The notes below the pieces were generated by a model. The model saw nothing but the letters and a program-made list of their open reading frames with translations, was not told the origin of the DNA and made no database searches. From Streptomyces sp. LUP47B (lineage in GTDB: Bacteria; Actinomycetota; Actinomycetes; Streptomycetales; Streptomycetaceae), in assembly GCF_001746295.1 (NCBI RefSeq), contig NZ_MJAH01000009.1, forward strand, positions 24,531-88,530: DNA of 64,000 nt, in the 5' to 3' direction. Position 1 is the first letter of the stretch; each line of letters starts with the position of its first letter. Shown here in pieces: positions 44,977 to 53,616 of the stretch. The position numbers and the translations under genes are program-made.

Positions 44977-45018
44977 AAGGCCGGTTCCCCATGACCCAGG
45001 TCACGGGGAACCGGCCTT
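44977..45018 (+). terminator. ccs operon terminator
   Basis: A 14-bp perfect stem (AAGGCCGGTTCCCC with its complement 45005-45018) whose loop bases TGAC/GTCA extend it further. It starts 15 bases after the ccsB stop. Confidence 0.85.
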
Positions 45019-45057
45019 TCGTGTGCGGAACGCCGGGCTCCGCGCCACCCTGGTGTC

Positions 45058-45456
45058 ATGAGCGGTTCCGTCGAGCAGGGCAGCAGCCGGACCCACGGCA
45101 GCACCCGCATCCTGCACTTCCTGGTGCGACTGCCGGTCCCCATGGAGACCGTCTGGCCGGCCGTGGCCACCGTGGAGGGGCTTAGGGTCTGGTGGACCGG
45201 GGTGGAGGTGCTCGAGCCCCGGCTCGGCGGCGCGGTCGTGCTGCCGGGTCTGGGGGAGGGGCAGGTCACCGCGTGGGACGTCGACCGGGTCGCGGAGTAC
45301 ACGCTGGAGCGGGGCGACCGGGTCCGCTTCCATCTCGAGCGGCACGGCGAGGCAGGGGCCGCACTGCGCTTCACGCACGAGTACGAGGGGGAGGGCGAGA
45401 CCGAGTCCGGGTGGCGGGCTCGGTTTGAACGGCTGCTGGAAGCCCTGGACGCCTAG
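45058..45456 (+). CDS. SRPBCC-family protein
   Basis: A 132-residue START-like (Bet v 1-like, SRPBCC/polyketide cyclase family) protein recognised from VWPAVATVEGLRVWWTG and LRFTHEYEGEGE. It forms a lipid or small-molecule binding cavity. The ligand is unknown. ATG is 39 bases after the ccs terminator, so it has its own promoter. Confidence 0.72.
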   Translation: MSGSVEQGSSRTHGSTRILHFLVRLPVPMETVWPAVATVEGLRVWWTGVEVLEPRLGGAVVLPGLGEGQVTAWDVDRVAEYTLERGDRVRFHLERHGEAGAALRFTHEYEGEGETESGWRARFERLLEALDA

Positions 45457-45584
45457 AAGTGTCCGGTCGGCACCGGATGGGTCAGGAGTCCGCCCTCTGG
45501 ACATTCCACGGCCAATTTTGACACGGTGGGGCGCACCGGCCCGTAATCGAACGCGTGGTCGATGACGTCTTTCGGGAGACCGTC

Positions 45585-46499
45585 GTGTCCCTTTCCTTCT
45601 ACGCCGCCCAGAGCACGTTCTCCGACCCGGGTGAGCTCGCTTCCCTCTACGGCGACCTGCCGCGCGACGCCGGTCAACTCGCCCGTGTCGTACGGGATGT
45701 GATGATCCATCGTGTCGAGGGCGAGCTCTTCGGGCACACCCACCCGGCCGACCGCCTGCACAACGACGCGGAGTCCCGCTACATCGACGACGTCCTGCGG
45801 ATCCTCGTCGAGCGGAACGACGCCCCGCTGACCGTGCGCCGCGAGCCCGACGACCGGTTCGTCGGGACCTGCCGCGACTTCACGCTGCTCCACGTGTCCT
45901 TGTTGCGCCATGTCGGCATCCCGGCCCGGCTGCGGTCCGGATTCGCCGACTACTTCTGGCCGACCCGCTTCCACGGTGACCACGTGGTCACCGAGTACTG
46001 GGACGAGCAGCGGGGCTGGTTGCTCGCGGACGCGCAGCTGACCGACCCCGAGGTCACCGCCAACTGGCCCGTGGACTTCGACCCGATGGACGTCCCCCGG
46101 ACACGTTTCCTCGTCGCCGGCGAGGCCTGGCGGGCGATCCGGGAGGACGGGGCGGACGAGACGGAGTTCGGGCTGCACCGGCCGACCGAGGGGCCCTTCT
46201 TCGGCGAGCGGTTCGTGGCCGGGAACATCCGGCTCGACCTCGCCGCGCTGAACAAGGTGGAGACGCTGCTGTGGGACGTCTGGGGTGAGGACGAGGGGGA
46301 GCCGGGGACGCCGTTGCCCGAGGCGTCGCGGGAGTTCTACGACCGGGTGGCCCCGGTGGTGAGCGGGGACGTGTCGTTCGAGGCCGCGCGGAAGCTGTTC
46401 GCCGAGGACGACGTGCTGCGGACGCCGTCAACGGTGACGTGTTACGCACCCTTCAATGGGACAAGTCTGGTGACTTTGCGTCAGGCGGTTCGTGGGTAG
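45585..46499 (+). CDS. Transglutaminase-like domain protein
   Basis: A 304-residue soluble protein with a transglutaminase/papain-like core: Cys96 in GTCRDF, His133 in GDHVV and Asp149 in LLADAQ. No signal peptide. The role may be a cytoplasmic peptidase or protein cross-linking activity. GTG 45585 has GGGAG six bases before it; an upstream GTG at 45555 is also in frame. Its 3' end overlaps the convergent PucR gene by 19 bases because of a repeat element. Confidence 0.82.
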   Translation: MSLSFYAAQSTFSDPGELASLYGDLPRDAGQLARVVRDVMIHRVEGELFGHTHPADRLHNDAESRYIDDVLRILVERNDAPLTVRREPDDRFVGTCRDFTLLHVSLLRHVGIPARLRSGFADYFWPTRFHGDHVVTEYWDEQRGWLLADAQLTDPEVTANWPVDFDPMDVPRTRFLVAGEAWRAIREDGADETEFGLHRPTEGPFFGERFVAGNIRLDLAALNKVETLLWDVWGEDEGEPGTPLPEASREFYDRVAPVVSGDVSFEAARKLFAEDDVLRTPSTVTCYAPFNGTSLVTLRQAVRG

Positions 46500-47773
46500 T
46501 TCGTCTGCGGGAGCGTTGTGGCTGGTCGCGCAGTTCCCCGCGCCCCTGAAGGGCGCTCCACCAGCCGGTGTGCGCATGTTGCCGTCAGCAACTCGCCCAG
46601 CAGTTCCGGGTCGTTGATGTCCAGGTCCAGCAACGACCCGATACGGTCCAGGCGTTGGTAAAGGGACTGGCGGCCGATGTGGAGCAGCGCCGCGGTGCGG
46701 GTCGGGGAGCAGCCGTTGCGGAGGTGGGTCTCCAGGGTGCGGACCAGGTCGCTCGGGTGAGCCGCCTCCCAGGCCAGCAACGGCCCCAGGGTGTGCTGCA
46801 CCAGCGCCGCGAGGCGTTCCCGGTTGGCGTCCACGCCGCCCCGCGTCAGTTCGCGTTCCAGCGCCAGGGCCCGGGACGAGGTCACCAACGGGCCGTCGGG
46901 GGAGGCCGGTTCGGCCGCGGGCACGGTCAGTGCCAGTTCCAGCGTCGTACGCGCCGCCCGCAGCGTGTCGCTCCAGCGCAGCCAGCCGCCCTGGGAGGCG
47001 GAGACGGCGTGCCCCACCGCCACGGTCAGCCCGGGGTCGGCGGCCTTGCGGAACACTTCCTGCACCGCTTTCACGGGGTCACCGGGGCGCGCCCCGGGCA
47101 GGGACAGCAGCGCCAGGACATCCCCGGGGAACGCGGCCCGCAGCACGCCCGCACCGCCGAGCAGCCGTACCGCGCGGTCGACCGTCCCGACCTCCCGCGT
47201 GCCGTGCAGGGACACCCCGACCAGGCGGGCGCCGGGGCCGGGATGGAAGCCCGCGAGTGCCGCCCGCGCCTCGACCTCCGGCTGGTTCAGCGCCGCCCGG
47301 TCGGCCAGGTCGGCGAGCAGGGCCGCCGTATGGTCGTCGCCCCATGGCCGTACGACCGAACGGCCCGAGAGCCCGCGGGCCACGATCGCCCGGTTGGCGG
47401 CCTCCGTGATGCGGACGAAGGGCACGACCCGGTGCAGGGCCAGGAGCGGCAGCTCACGGCGGCGGGCCTCGTCGACCACCTCGGCGGGCATCGCCGGCAG
47501 GGACCGCCCGACCTCCACGGCCAGCCCGGCGACGCCCCGGGAGGCCAGCTCGCGGACGTAACGGCGACGGACCTCCTCGCCGGCGTCCATCAGCCCGAAA
47601 CCGTTGGTGAGCAGCAGCTCGCCGCCGTCCAGGAAGTTCGCGCCCTCGTAGACCTCGCTGGAATGGACCCAGCGCACCGGGCGGTCCAGCGCGGTGTGTC
47701 CGGCCAGCAGCTCGGGTTCGGCGGCGCGGACGGGATCGAGGGCCAGGATCTCGCGAAGAGTGAGTGCGGGCAT
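46481..47773 (-). CDS. PucR-family transcriptional regulator
   Basis: The 430-residue PucR-type regulator has an N-terminal PUCR sensor domain (TLREILALDPVRAAEP), a middle GGDEF-like CdaR region, and the C-terminal HTH_30 (CSPTRTAALLHIGRQSLYQRL). Start ATG 47773 has GGGAGG five bases before it. The last ~20 residues (GARGTARPATTL) are the translation of a dispersed GC-rich element, not family sequence. It is divergent from a cytosine-deaminase-like gene and probably controls nucleobase catabolism here. Confidence 0.9.
   Translation of the reverse strand: MPALTLREILALDPVRAAEPELLAGHTALDRPVRWVHSSEVYEGANFLDGGELLLTNGFGLMDAGEEVRRRYVRELASRGVAGLAVEVGRSLPAMPAEVVDEARRRELPLLALHRVVPFVRITEAANRAIVARGLSGRSVVRPWGDDHTAALLADLADRAALNQPEVEARAALAGFHPGPGARLVGVSLHGTREVGTVDRAVRLLGGAGVLRAAFPGDVLALLSLPGARPGDPVKAVQEVFRKAADPGLTVAVGHAVSASQGGWLRWSDTLRAARTTLELALTVPAAEPASPDGPLVTSSRALALERELTRGGVDANRERLAALVQHTLGPLLAWEAAHPSDLVRTLETHLRNGCSPTRTAALLHIGRQSLYQRLDRIGSLLDLDINDPELLGELLTATCAHRLVERPSGARGTARPATTLPQTNYPRTA
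46521..46549 (-). repeat. Dispersed GC-rich element, copy 4, within the PucR 3' end
   Basis: Reverse-oriented full copy followed by GAAGGGCGC as in copy 3. It lies inside the PucR reading frame, so the element is translated. Confidence 0.85.
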
Positions 47774-47866
47774 GCATGCCTCCCGACAGTTCGTCCGGCT
47801 GTGGGCTGCCGGGAGAGTACTTTCCGCACGTTGCCCTCGTGTTTCGGCCACAGGAGAGTGAGAGAC

Positions 47867-48316
47867 ATGGATCAGGCACAGGCTCATCAGTGGCTCGCCA
47901 TCGCCGTCGAGGAGGCCCGCGCCGGGCTCGCCGAGGGCGGCATCCCCATCGGGGCCGCGCTCTACGGCGCCGACGGCACGCTCCTCGGGCGCGGGCACAA
48001 CCGGCGCGTCCAGGACGACGACCCCTCCATGCACGCGGAGACGGCCGCTTTCCGGGCGGCGGGACGGCAGCGGTCGTATCGCGGTACGACGATGGTGACC
48101 ACCCTCTCGCCCTGCTGGTACTGCTCCGGTCTGGTCCGGCAGTTCGGGATCGGCCGGGTCGTCGTCGGGGAGGCCACCACCTTCCACGGCGGGCACGACT
48201 GGCTCGCCGAACACGGTGTGGACATCGTGCTCGTCGACGATCCCGCGTGCGTCCGGCTGATGCGCGACTTCATCGAGAACAACCCGGCACTGTGGAACGA
48301 GGACATCGGTGACTGA
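47867..48316 (+). CDS. Nucleoside/cytosine deaminase
   Basis: The 149-residue zinc deaminase has HAE (His56, Glu58) and PCWYC (Cys83, Cys86), giving the zinc ligands and catalytic Glu. Overall size and the ENNPALWNEDIGD C-terminus resemble the yeast-type cytosine deaminase. It likely turns cytosine or an analogue into uracil. It overlaps the oxygenase gene by 8 bases. An NCS1 cytosine-type permease nearby supports this. Confidence 0.85.
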   Translation: MDQAQAHQWLAIAVEEARAGLAEGGIPIGAALYGADGTLLGRGHNRRVQDDDPSMHAETAAFRAAGRQRSYRGTTMVTTLSPCWYCSGLVRQFGIGRVVVGEATTFHGGHDWLAEHGVDIVLVDDPACVRLMRDFIENNPALWNEDIGD

Positions 48317-49283
48317 CACCCCCCAGCCCCGCATCCCCACCATCGACCTGCGGCCCTGGCTCTCCGCGGACCCCGGCGCCCGCGCCGCCATCGCCCGCAC
48401 CCTGGACGAGGCCCTGCAGACCGCCGGGTTCTTCCTGGTCACCGGGCACGGCGTCGACCCGGCGCTGCGCTCCCGGATCCGGGAGGCCGCACGGACGTTC
48501 TTCCGGATGCCCGCGGACGTCAAGCAGCCGTACTCCGCGAAGGTCGGCGGCCGCGGCTGGCTCGGTCCCGGCGCCGAGGCCAACGGCTACTCGGAGGGCA
48601 CCGAGACCCCGCCGGACCTGAAGGAGTCGCTGACCTTCGCCACCCACGAGCCCTTCGAGGACCCGGTCGTCAACGCGGAGTGGTACGCGCCGAACGTCTG
48701 GCCCGCCGAGGTGCCCGAGCTCCGGACGCTGTGCGAGGAGTACCTGGAGCGGATGGGCGACCTGGAGAAACGGTTGCTGTCGCTCCTCGGCGAGGCCCTC
48801 GGGCTCGAACCCGACTTCTTCTCCCGGCACATGGACCATCCGACGTACGGCTTCAACATCAACTGGTACCCGGGCACGGAGGTGATCGGGGAGCCGCAGC
48901 CGGGCCAGTTCCGCATCGGCCCGCACACCGACTTCGGCACGGTGACGATCCTCGACCGGCAGGCCGGCAAGGGCGGGCTCCAGGTGTTCACGGACGAGGG
49001 CGGCTGGGAGGACGCGCCCTTCGACCCGGACGCCTTCACGATCAACATCGGTGACCTGATGGCCCGTTGGACGGGGGACCGGTGGCGGTCCGGACGGCAC
49101 CGGGTGCTGCCGCCCCCGGCCGACGCGCCCGCCGAGGAGCTGATGTCCCTCGTCTACTTCGGTGAGTGCACCCCGGGCACGACCGTGGAGTCAGTACCGG
49201 CACCGGTCGGGCGGGTGGCGCACGAACCCGTCGACTCCCACGTGTACTTGAGGGCGAAGCTGGACTCGATCACGGTCGGCTGA
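48309..49283 (+). CDS. Isopenicillin-N-synthase-family Fe(II) oxygenase
   Basis: A 324-residue non-haem iron oxygenase of the 2-oxoglutarate/IPNS fold. The iron ligands are His206 and Asp208 in GPHTDFG and His264 in GRHRV. The N-terminal DIOX_N-like domain is present (TAGFFLVTGHGVD). Start at GTG 48309 overlaps the deaminase gene, so the pair is coupled. A uracil or other nucleobase substrate is a guess from context; IPNS-like enzymes have many substrates. Confidence 0.85.
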   Translation: MTDTPQPRIPTIDLRPWLSADPGARAAIARTLDEALQTAGFFLVTGHGVDPALRSRIREAARTFFRMPADVKQPYSAKVGGRGWLGPGAEANGYSEGTETPPDLKESLTFATHEPFEDPVVNAEWYAPNVWPAEVPELRTLCEEYLERMGDLEKRLLSLLGEALGLEPDFFSRHMDHPTYGFNINWYPGTEVIGEPQPGQFRIGPHTDFGTVTILDRQAGKGGLQVFTDEGGWEDAPFDPDAFTINIGDLMARWTGDRWRSGRHRVLPPPADAPAEELMSLVYFGECTPGTTVESVPAPVGRVAHEPVDSHVYLRAKLDSITVG

Positions 49284-49330
49284 GGCGGTCCAGGGTCCCC
49301 CGCAGCCCTTCCGGCCATGGGGGATACAGT

Positions 49331-49360
49331 GCGACGGCCGTTTTCCGGGGCGGCCGTCGC
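49331..49360 (+). promoter_or_regulatory. Leader stem-loop upstream of the exported protein gene
   Basis: Perfect 10-bp arms GCGACGGCCG and CGGCCGTCGC surround TTTTCCGGGG, ending 13 bases before ATG 49374 and just upstream of its GGGGGAGAG ribosome site. It may be a terminator for the oxygenase gene or a translational control element. Confidence 0.5.
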
Positions 49361-49373
49361 AGCTGGGGGAGAG

Positions 49374-50201
49374 ATGAGGAAGCGCACCGCCGTACAGGGA
49401 CTGCTCGTCACGGCGACCGCCCTCGTCGCCGCGGCCGCCGGAGTCGGCGGCACCCTGCTCCACCAGCGGATCACCGCCCCGGACACCGCGGCCGTCGACG
49501 CGCAGGCCGCAGCCCTCGCCCAGGACCTGCGCCAGGACCTGACCGCCGGCTTCCACTCGGCGGGCGGCGGCACCTACGGCGGGCAGTTCACCGAGGGCAC
49601 GATCGTCGCGCAGGTCGAGGAACACGGCGGCGCGCTGCTGCGCATCGACGCGGACGGCGCCCTCGGCCACACCGCCGAGGTGATGCTGGGCTTGGTGCCG
49701 CCCACCGGGACGACCGTCTCCGCGCGCGCCTACCCCGTCCGCTGCTACCGCTTCGCCTTCGCCCGTGGCGCCTTCAGCGTGAAGCACACCGACATGACCT
49801 GCCCGAACGCCCGGGCCGACGGCCGACCCGGCAGCCTCGCCGCACAGCTGGGCGGACTGCTCGCCCGGCAGCCCGCCACCGCAGGCGCCTACCGCAAGAT
49901 GTCGGCCGCCGGCTACGACCACACCGCCGACGGCGCCACCCGGTTCCTGACCGACAAGGGCCTGATCTCCGCCAAGGACACGGTGACCGACCTCTCCGGC
50001 AGGGAGGCCGGCACCGGCGTCCACGCCGTGGCCCTGCGCGTCAACGGCGTCTGCCACTACCTGCGCATGGACTCCTCGTCCGGTGCCGCCGACCTGATCC
50101 CCCTGTGGGCGGCTCCGGCCGACGAACAGCACACCTGCCGGGCCCGACAGGCGGTCACCGCCTCCGCGTTGTACGGCAGTGACCCGGCGAAGGAGGGCTG
50201 A
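49374..50201 (+). CDS. Exported protein of unknown function
   Basis: A 275-residue protein with an N-terminal hydrophobic segment (about 8-27), then an extracytoplasmic domain. No family was recognised. Two cysteines, in PVRCYRF (about 120) and TCPNA, could pair, with more in GVCHYL and HTCRA. ATG 49374 has a strong GGGGGAGAG site. It sits between the oxygenase and the convergent permease, so it may or may not belong to the nucleobase cluster. Confidence 0.6.
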   Translation: MRKRTAVQGLLVTATALVAAAAGVGGTLLHQRITAPDTAAVDAQAAALAQDLRQDLTAGFHSAGGGTYGGQFTEGTIVAQVEEHGGALLRIDADGALGHTAEVMLGLVPPTGTTVSARAYPVRCYRFAFARGAFSVKHTDMTCPNARADGRPGSLAAQLGGLLARQPATAGAYRKMSAAGYDHTADGATRFLTDKGLISAKDTVTDLSGREAGTGVHAVALRVNGVCHYLRMDSSSGAADLIPLWAAPADEQHTCRARQAVTASALYGSDPAKEG

Positions 50202-50205
50202 GCGG

Positions 50206-51597
50206 TCACCGCGCCGGTGACCGCCTGCGCAGCGCCGCGTAGAGCACCGCGCTCACCGCGAAGCCGACCACGGGGGTGATGTCCCCGAACGACGGCCAGT
50301 GCTCCGGTACGTAGCCGACGTAGTCCTCCTGGTTGGAGAAGAGCGGCACGGAGACCGCAACGCCGATCAACAGGGCCGCAAGACCCGGCCAGTTGGTGAA
50401 GGAGCGGTCGGTCAGACGGGCCGCCGACTGCTCCTGGGGCACCCGCGCCCGCAGCCACCGCTCCACCAGGACCACGCCCAGCCAGGGCGCCACCCAGTAC
50501 GCGATCACCAGCAGGAACGCCTCGTACGCCGCCCCCGCGTCCGAGAGCGACGCCCACGCCGCCGCCGTACCGGCGACGCCGGACACCACGACCAGCACGC
50601 TCCGGCTCAGCCAGGCGGGCAGGTTCAGGCCGAAGGAGGCGATCGAGATGGCGCCGGAGTACACGTTGAGGGCGTTCGCCGAGACCCCGCCCAGGATGAT
50701 CGCGAGCAGCACCAGGTCGCCGAGCCAGCCCGGGAGATGGCCGGTGAAGGCCGCCGTCGGGGTCGCGTCCTTCGGGGCCACGATGGTCGCCGAGGCCGCG
50801 CCGATCACCGCGACCACGGTGACCGACAGGAACAGGCCGAGCGCCGGGTACAGGACCGTCCTGGCCTTGTTCGCCGTACGGGGGAGATAGCGGGAGTAGT
50901 CCGAGGCGTACGGGTTCCAGCCCGCCGCGTAGCCCCAGGCCGCGCTGAACGCGAGCAGGAAGCCGCCGATCCCGCCGCCCGTGCCGCCCCCGCCGAGGTG
51001 CGCGTCCTTGAAGGTCCACACCCCGGCCAGCAGGAAGATCACCGCGAGCGCGGGGAAGGCGTACTTCTCGAAGACGTGGACGAAGTTGTGGCCGATGAAA
51101 CCGATCAGGATCTCGGCGGCCACCACGAGCAGCAGGGACGGCAGCGGCCGCAGCCCGGTCAGGGTGTTGAGCGCGAAGGCCGCGCTCACGCTGTTCACCG
51201 CGAACCAGCCGACGCCCGCCACCAGGCCGTTGGCCGCGGCGGGCAGGATGTTGCCGCGGTGGCCGAAGGAGAGGCGGCCGATCACCATCTGCGGTACCCC
51301 GAACCGCGGCCCGTCCAGGGACAGCACGCCCTGGGTGAGCGCGCCGAGCGCGGTGCCGAGCACGATGGCGGCCGTGGCCTGCCAGAAGCTCAGACCGAAG
51401 AAGAGGACCGCGATCACACCGATGAAGACGGTCGCGAACTCGATGTTCGGAGAGGCCCAGGTCCACAGCAGTTGCAGCGGACCGCCGTGGCGTTCGGACT
51501 CGGGAATGGGCTCCGAGCCCGCCGACTCGACGGCGATGACCTTGTCACCATAGGCGGGGGCGAGGGTGCCGGCGGAGTCGGCGGGAGCTGTCGTCAT
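50206..51597 (-). CDS. NCS1-family nucleobase permease (cytosine/purine type)
   Basis: A 463-residue transporter with about 12 helices and the NCS1 signatures RFGVPQMVIGRLSFGHRGN and AWGYAAGWNPYASDYSRYLP. It likely imports cytosine, purine or a hydantoin by proton or sodium symport (CodB/PurC-like). It ends 4 bases from the convergent exported-protein gene. It pairs logically with the deaminase at 47867. Confidence 0.9.
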   Translation of the reverse strand: MTTAPADSAGTLAPAYGDKVIAVESAGSEPIPESERHGGPLQLLWTWASPNIEFATVFIGVIAVLFFGLSFWQATAAIVLGTALGALTQGVLSLDGPRFGVPQMVIGRLSFGHRGNILPAAANGLVAGVGWFAVNSVSAAFALNTLTGLRPLPSLLLVVAAEILIGFIGHNFVHVFEKYAFPALAVIFLLAGVWTFKDAHLGGGGTGGGIGGFLLAFSAAWGYAAGWNPYASDYSRYLPRTANKARTVLYPALGLFLSVTVVAVIGAASATIVAPKDATPTAAFTGHLPGWLGDLVLLAIILGGVSANALNVYSGAISIASFGLNLPAWLSRSVLVVVSGVAGTAAAWASLSDAGAAYEAFLLVIAYWVAPWLGVVLVERWLRARVPQEQSAARLTDRSFTNWPGLAALLIGVAVSVPLFSNQEDYVGYVPEHWPSFGDITPVVGFAVSAVLYAALRRRSPAR

Positions 51598-51678
51598 GCG
51601 AGGTAAGTGTCCGGTCCGTACCGGCCTGCGCCCAGGGGCGCATTGTCCGTTTCGGGGGGCCCGCCGACGTACACCTTG

Positions 51679-52071
51679 TCAGGAGGCGTCCTTGGGGCCC
51701 TCGCCGGACTCCCGGCGCTTCAGCTCCTCCTCGCGACGGCGCAGGTCGGCCTCCCAGTCCTTGAGGAGCGCCTCGTCCTTCTTGTTCTCCGCCTTCAGGG
51801 AGTTCAGGAACTCCGGGTTGTCGTCGGGAGCGACGTACTGCGTGCGGTGGTTGCGGTGCCACTCCGAGGGCGTACGGCCGTTCACCGGCGGGGTGCGCAG
51901 CTTGCCGGCCGCGAGCCACGCGACGGGGCCGACGATCCAGAACAGCAGGATGATGAACACCCAGGCGATCTTGGGGAGGTGCTTGGCCTCGTCCTCGGGG
52001 GTGTTGAGGCAGTCGATGAACGCGTAGATCGTCAGCGCCAGCGGGATCAGGTACATCAGCAGCCGGAACAT
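51679..52071 (-). CDS. PLDc_N-domain membrane protein
   Basis: A 130-residue protein with two transmembrane helices (about 3-20 and 37-57). The region LLMYLIPLALTIYAFIDCL plus WVFIILLFWIVGPVAWLAAG is the PLDc_N (phospholipase D N-terminal-like) domain. A charged cytoplasmic tail of coiled-coil character (about 90-130) follows. Function unknown. It is divergent from mqnL, 87 bases away. Confidence 0.85.
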   Translation of the reverse strand: MFRLLMYLIPLALTIYAFIDCLNTPEDEAKHLPKIAWVFIILLFWIVGPVAWLAAGKLRTPPVNGRTPSEWHRNHRTQYVAPDDNPEFLNSLKAENKKDEALLKDWEADLRRREEELKRRESGEGPKDAS

Positions 52072-52158
52072 GTGCTTTTGGCCCCCAGGGAACGTTGTGT
52101 GGAGCCTGTGACAGGCCCCTGACGGGGTCAGGGTAGCGGCTCGGGGATACTGGACCCC

Positions 52159-53616
52159 ATGGCTTACGACGATCTTCGCTCCCTGCTCAGGGCACTGGAA
52201 CGCGAGGGAGACCTCAAGCGGATCAAGGCCGAGGTCGACCCGTATCTCGAGGTCGGGGAGATCGTCGACCGGGTGCAGAAGGCAGGCGGTCCCGCGCTGC
52301 TCTTCGAGAACGTCCGCGGGTCCGCGATGCCGCTCGCCATGAACGTCTTCGGGACCGACCGGCGACTGCTGAAGGCCCTGGGCCTGAAGTCGTACGGCGA
52401 GATCTCCGAGAAGATCGGCGGACTGTTGCGGCCCGAGCTGCCGCACGGGTTCGTGGGCGTACGGGAGGCCTTCGGCAAGCTCGGCGCGATGACGCACGTC
52501 CCGCCGAAGAAGGTGAAGTCCGACAGCGCCCCGGTCCAGGAGGTCGTCCTCACCGGGGACGACGTCGATCTCGACCAGCTCCCGGCCCTCTTCACCTGGC
52601 CGCAGGACGGCGGGTCCTTCTTCAACCTGGGCCTGACCCACACCAAGGACCCGGAGTCCGGGATCCGCAACCTCGGTCTGTACCGCCTGCAGCGCCACGA
52701 CAAGCGCACGATCGGCATGCACTGGCAGATCCACAAGGACAGCCGCAACCACTACCAGGTCGCGGCCCGGCGGGGCGAACGCCTCCCGGTGGCCATCGCC
52801 TTCGGCTGCCCGCCCGCCGTCACCTACGCCTCCACGGCCCCCCTCCCCGGCGACATCGACGAATACCTCTTCGCCGGGTTCATCGCGGGCAAGCGGATCG
52901 AGATGGTGGACTGCAAGACGGTCCCGCTCCAGGTCCCGGCGCAGGCCGAGGTGGTCATCGAGGGGTGGCTGGAGCCGGGCGAGATGCTGCCCGAGGGACC
53001 CTTCGGCGACCACACCGGGTTCTACACACCGCAGGAGCCGTTCCCGGCGCTGAGGATCGACTGCGTGACGATGCGGAAGCGGCCACTGCTTCAGTCGATC
53101 GTCGTAGGCCGCCCCCCGACGGAGGACGGACCGCTGGGTCGCGCCACGGAACGCTTCTTCCTCCCCCTGCTGAAGATCATCGTGCCGGACATCGTGGACT
53201 ACCACCTGCCCGAGGCGGGCGGCTTCCACAACTGCGCGATCGTCTCGATCGACAAGAAGTACCCGAAGCACGCGCAGAAGGTGATGCACGCGGTCTGGGG
53301 GGCACACATGATGTCCCTGACCAAGCTGATCGTGGTCGTCGACGCCGACTGCGATGTGCACGATCTGCACGAGGTCGCCTGGCGGGCGCTGGGCAACACG
53401 GACTACGCCCGTGACCTCTCGGTCGTCGAGGGACCCGTCGATCACCTCGACCATGCCTCCTACCAGCAGTTCTGGGGCGGCAAGGCGGGCATCGACGCGA
53501 CGAGGAAGTGGCCCGAGGAGGGCTACACACGGGACGGCGGCTGGCCCGAGATGGTCCTGTCCGACCCCGAGACGGCGGCGAAGGTCGACCGCCGGTGGAA
53601 GGAGTACGGGCTGTGA
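52159..53616 (+). CDS. mqnL: UbiD-type menaquinone decarboxylase
   Basis: The 485-residue UbiD-family decarboxylase removes a carboxyl group from the prenylated 6-hydroxy-naphthoate of the futalosine pathway. It needs the prenylated flavin made by MqnM. The family cores are NLGLYRLQRHDKRTIGMHW and EGPFGDHTGFYTPQEPFPAL, including the prFMN-binding Arg/Glu pair. It overlaps mqnP by GTGA. Gene order matches S. coelicolor SCO4490-SCO4494 from memory, so mqnL is assigned by that comparison. Confidence 0.92.
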   Translation: MAYDDLRSLLRALEREGDLKRIKAEVDPYLEVGEIVDRVQKAGGPALLFENVRGSAMPLAMNVFGTDRRLLKALGLKSYGEISEKIGGLLRPELPHGFVGVREAFGKLGAMTHVPPKKVKSDSAPVQEVVLTGDDVDLDQLPALFTWPQDGGSFFNLGLTHTKDPESGIRNLGLYRLQRHDKRTIGMHWQIHKDSRNHYQVAARRGERLPVAIAFGCPPAVTYASTAPLPGDIDEYLFAGFIAGKRIEMVDCKTVPLQVPAQAEVVIEGWLEPGEMLPEGPFGDHTGFYTPQEPFPALRIDCVTMRKRPLLQSIVVGRPPTEDGPLGRATERFFLPLLKIIVPDIVDYHLPEAGGFHNCAIVSIDKKYPKHAQKVMHAVWGAHMMSLTKLIVVVDADCDVHDLHEVAWRALGNTDYARDLSVVEGPVDHLDHASYQQFWGGKAGIDATRKWPEEGYTRDGGWPEMVLSDPETAAKVDRRWKEYGL

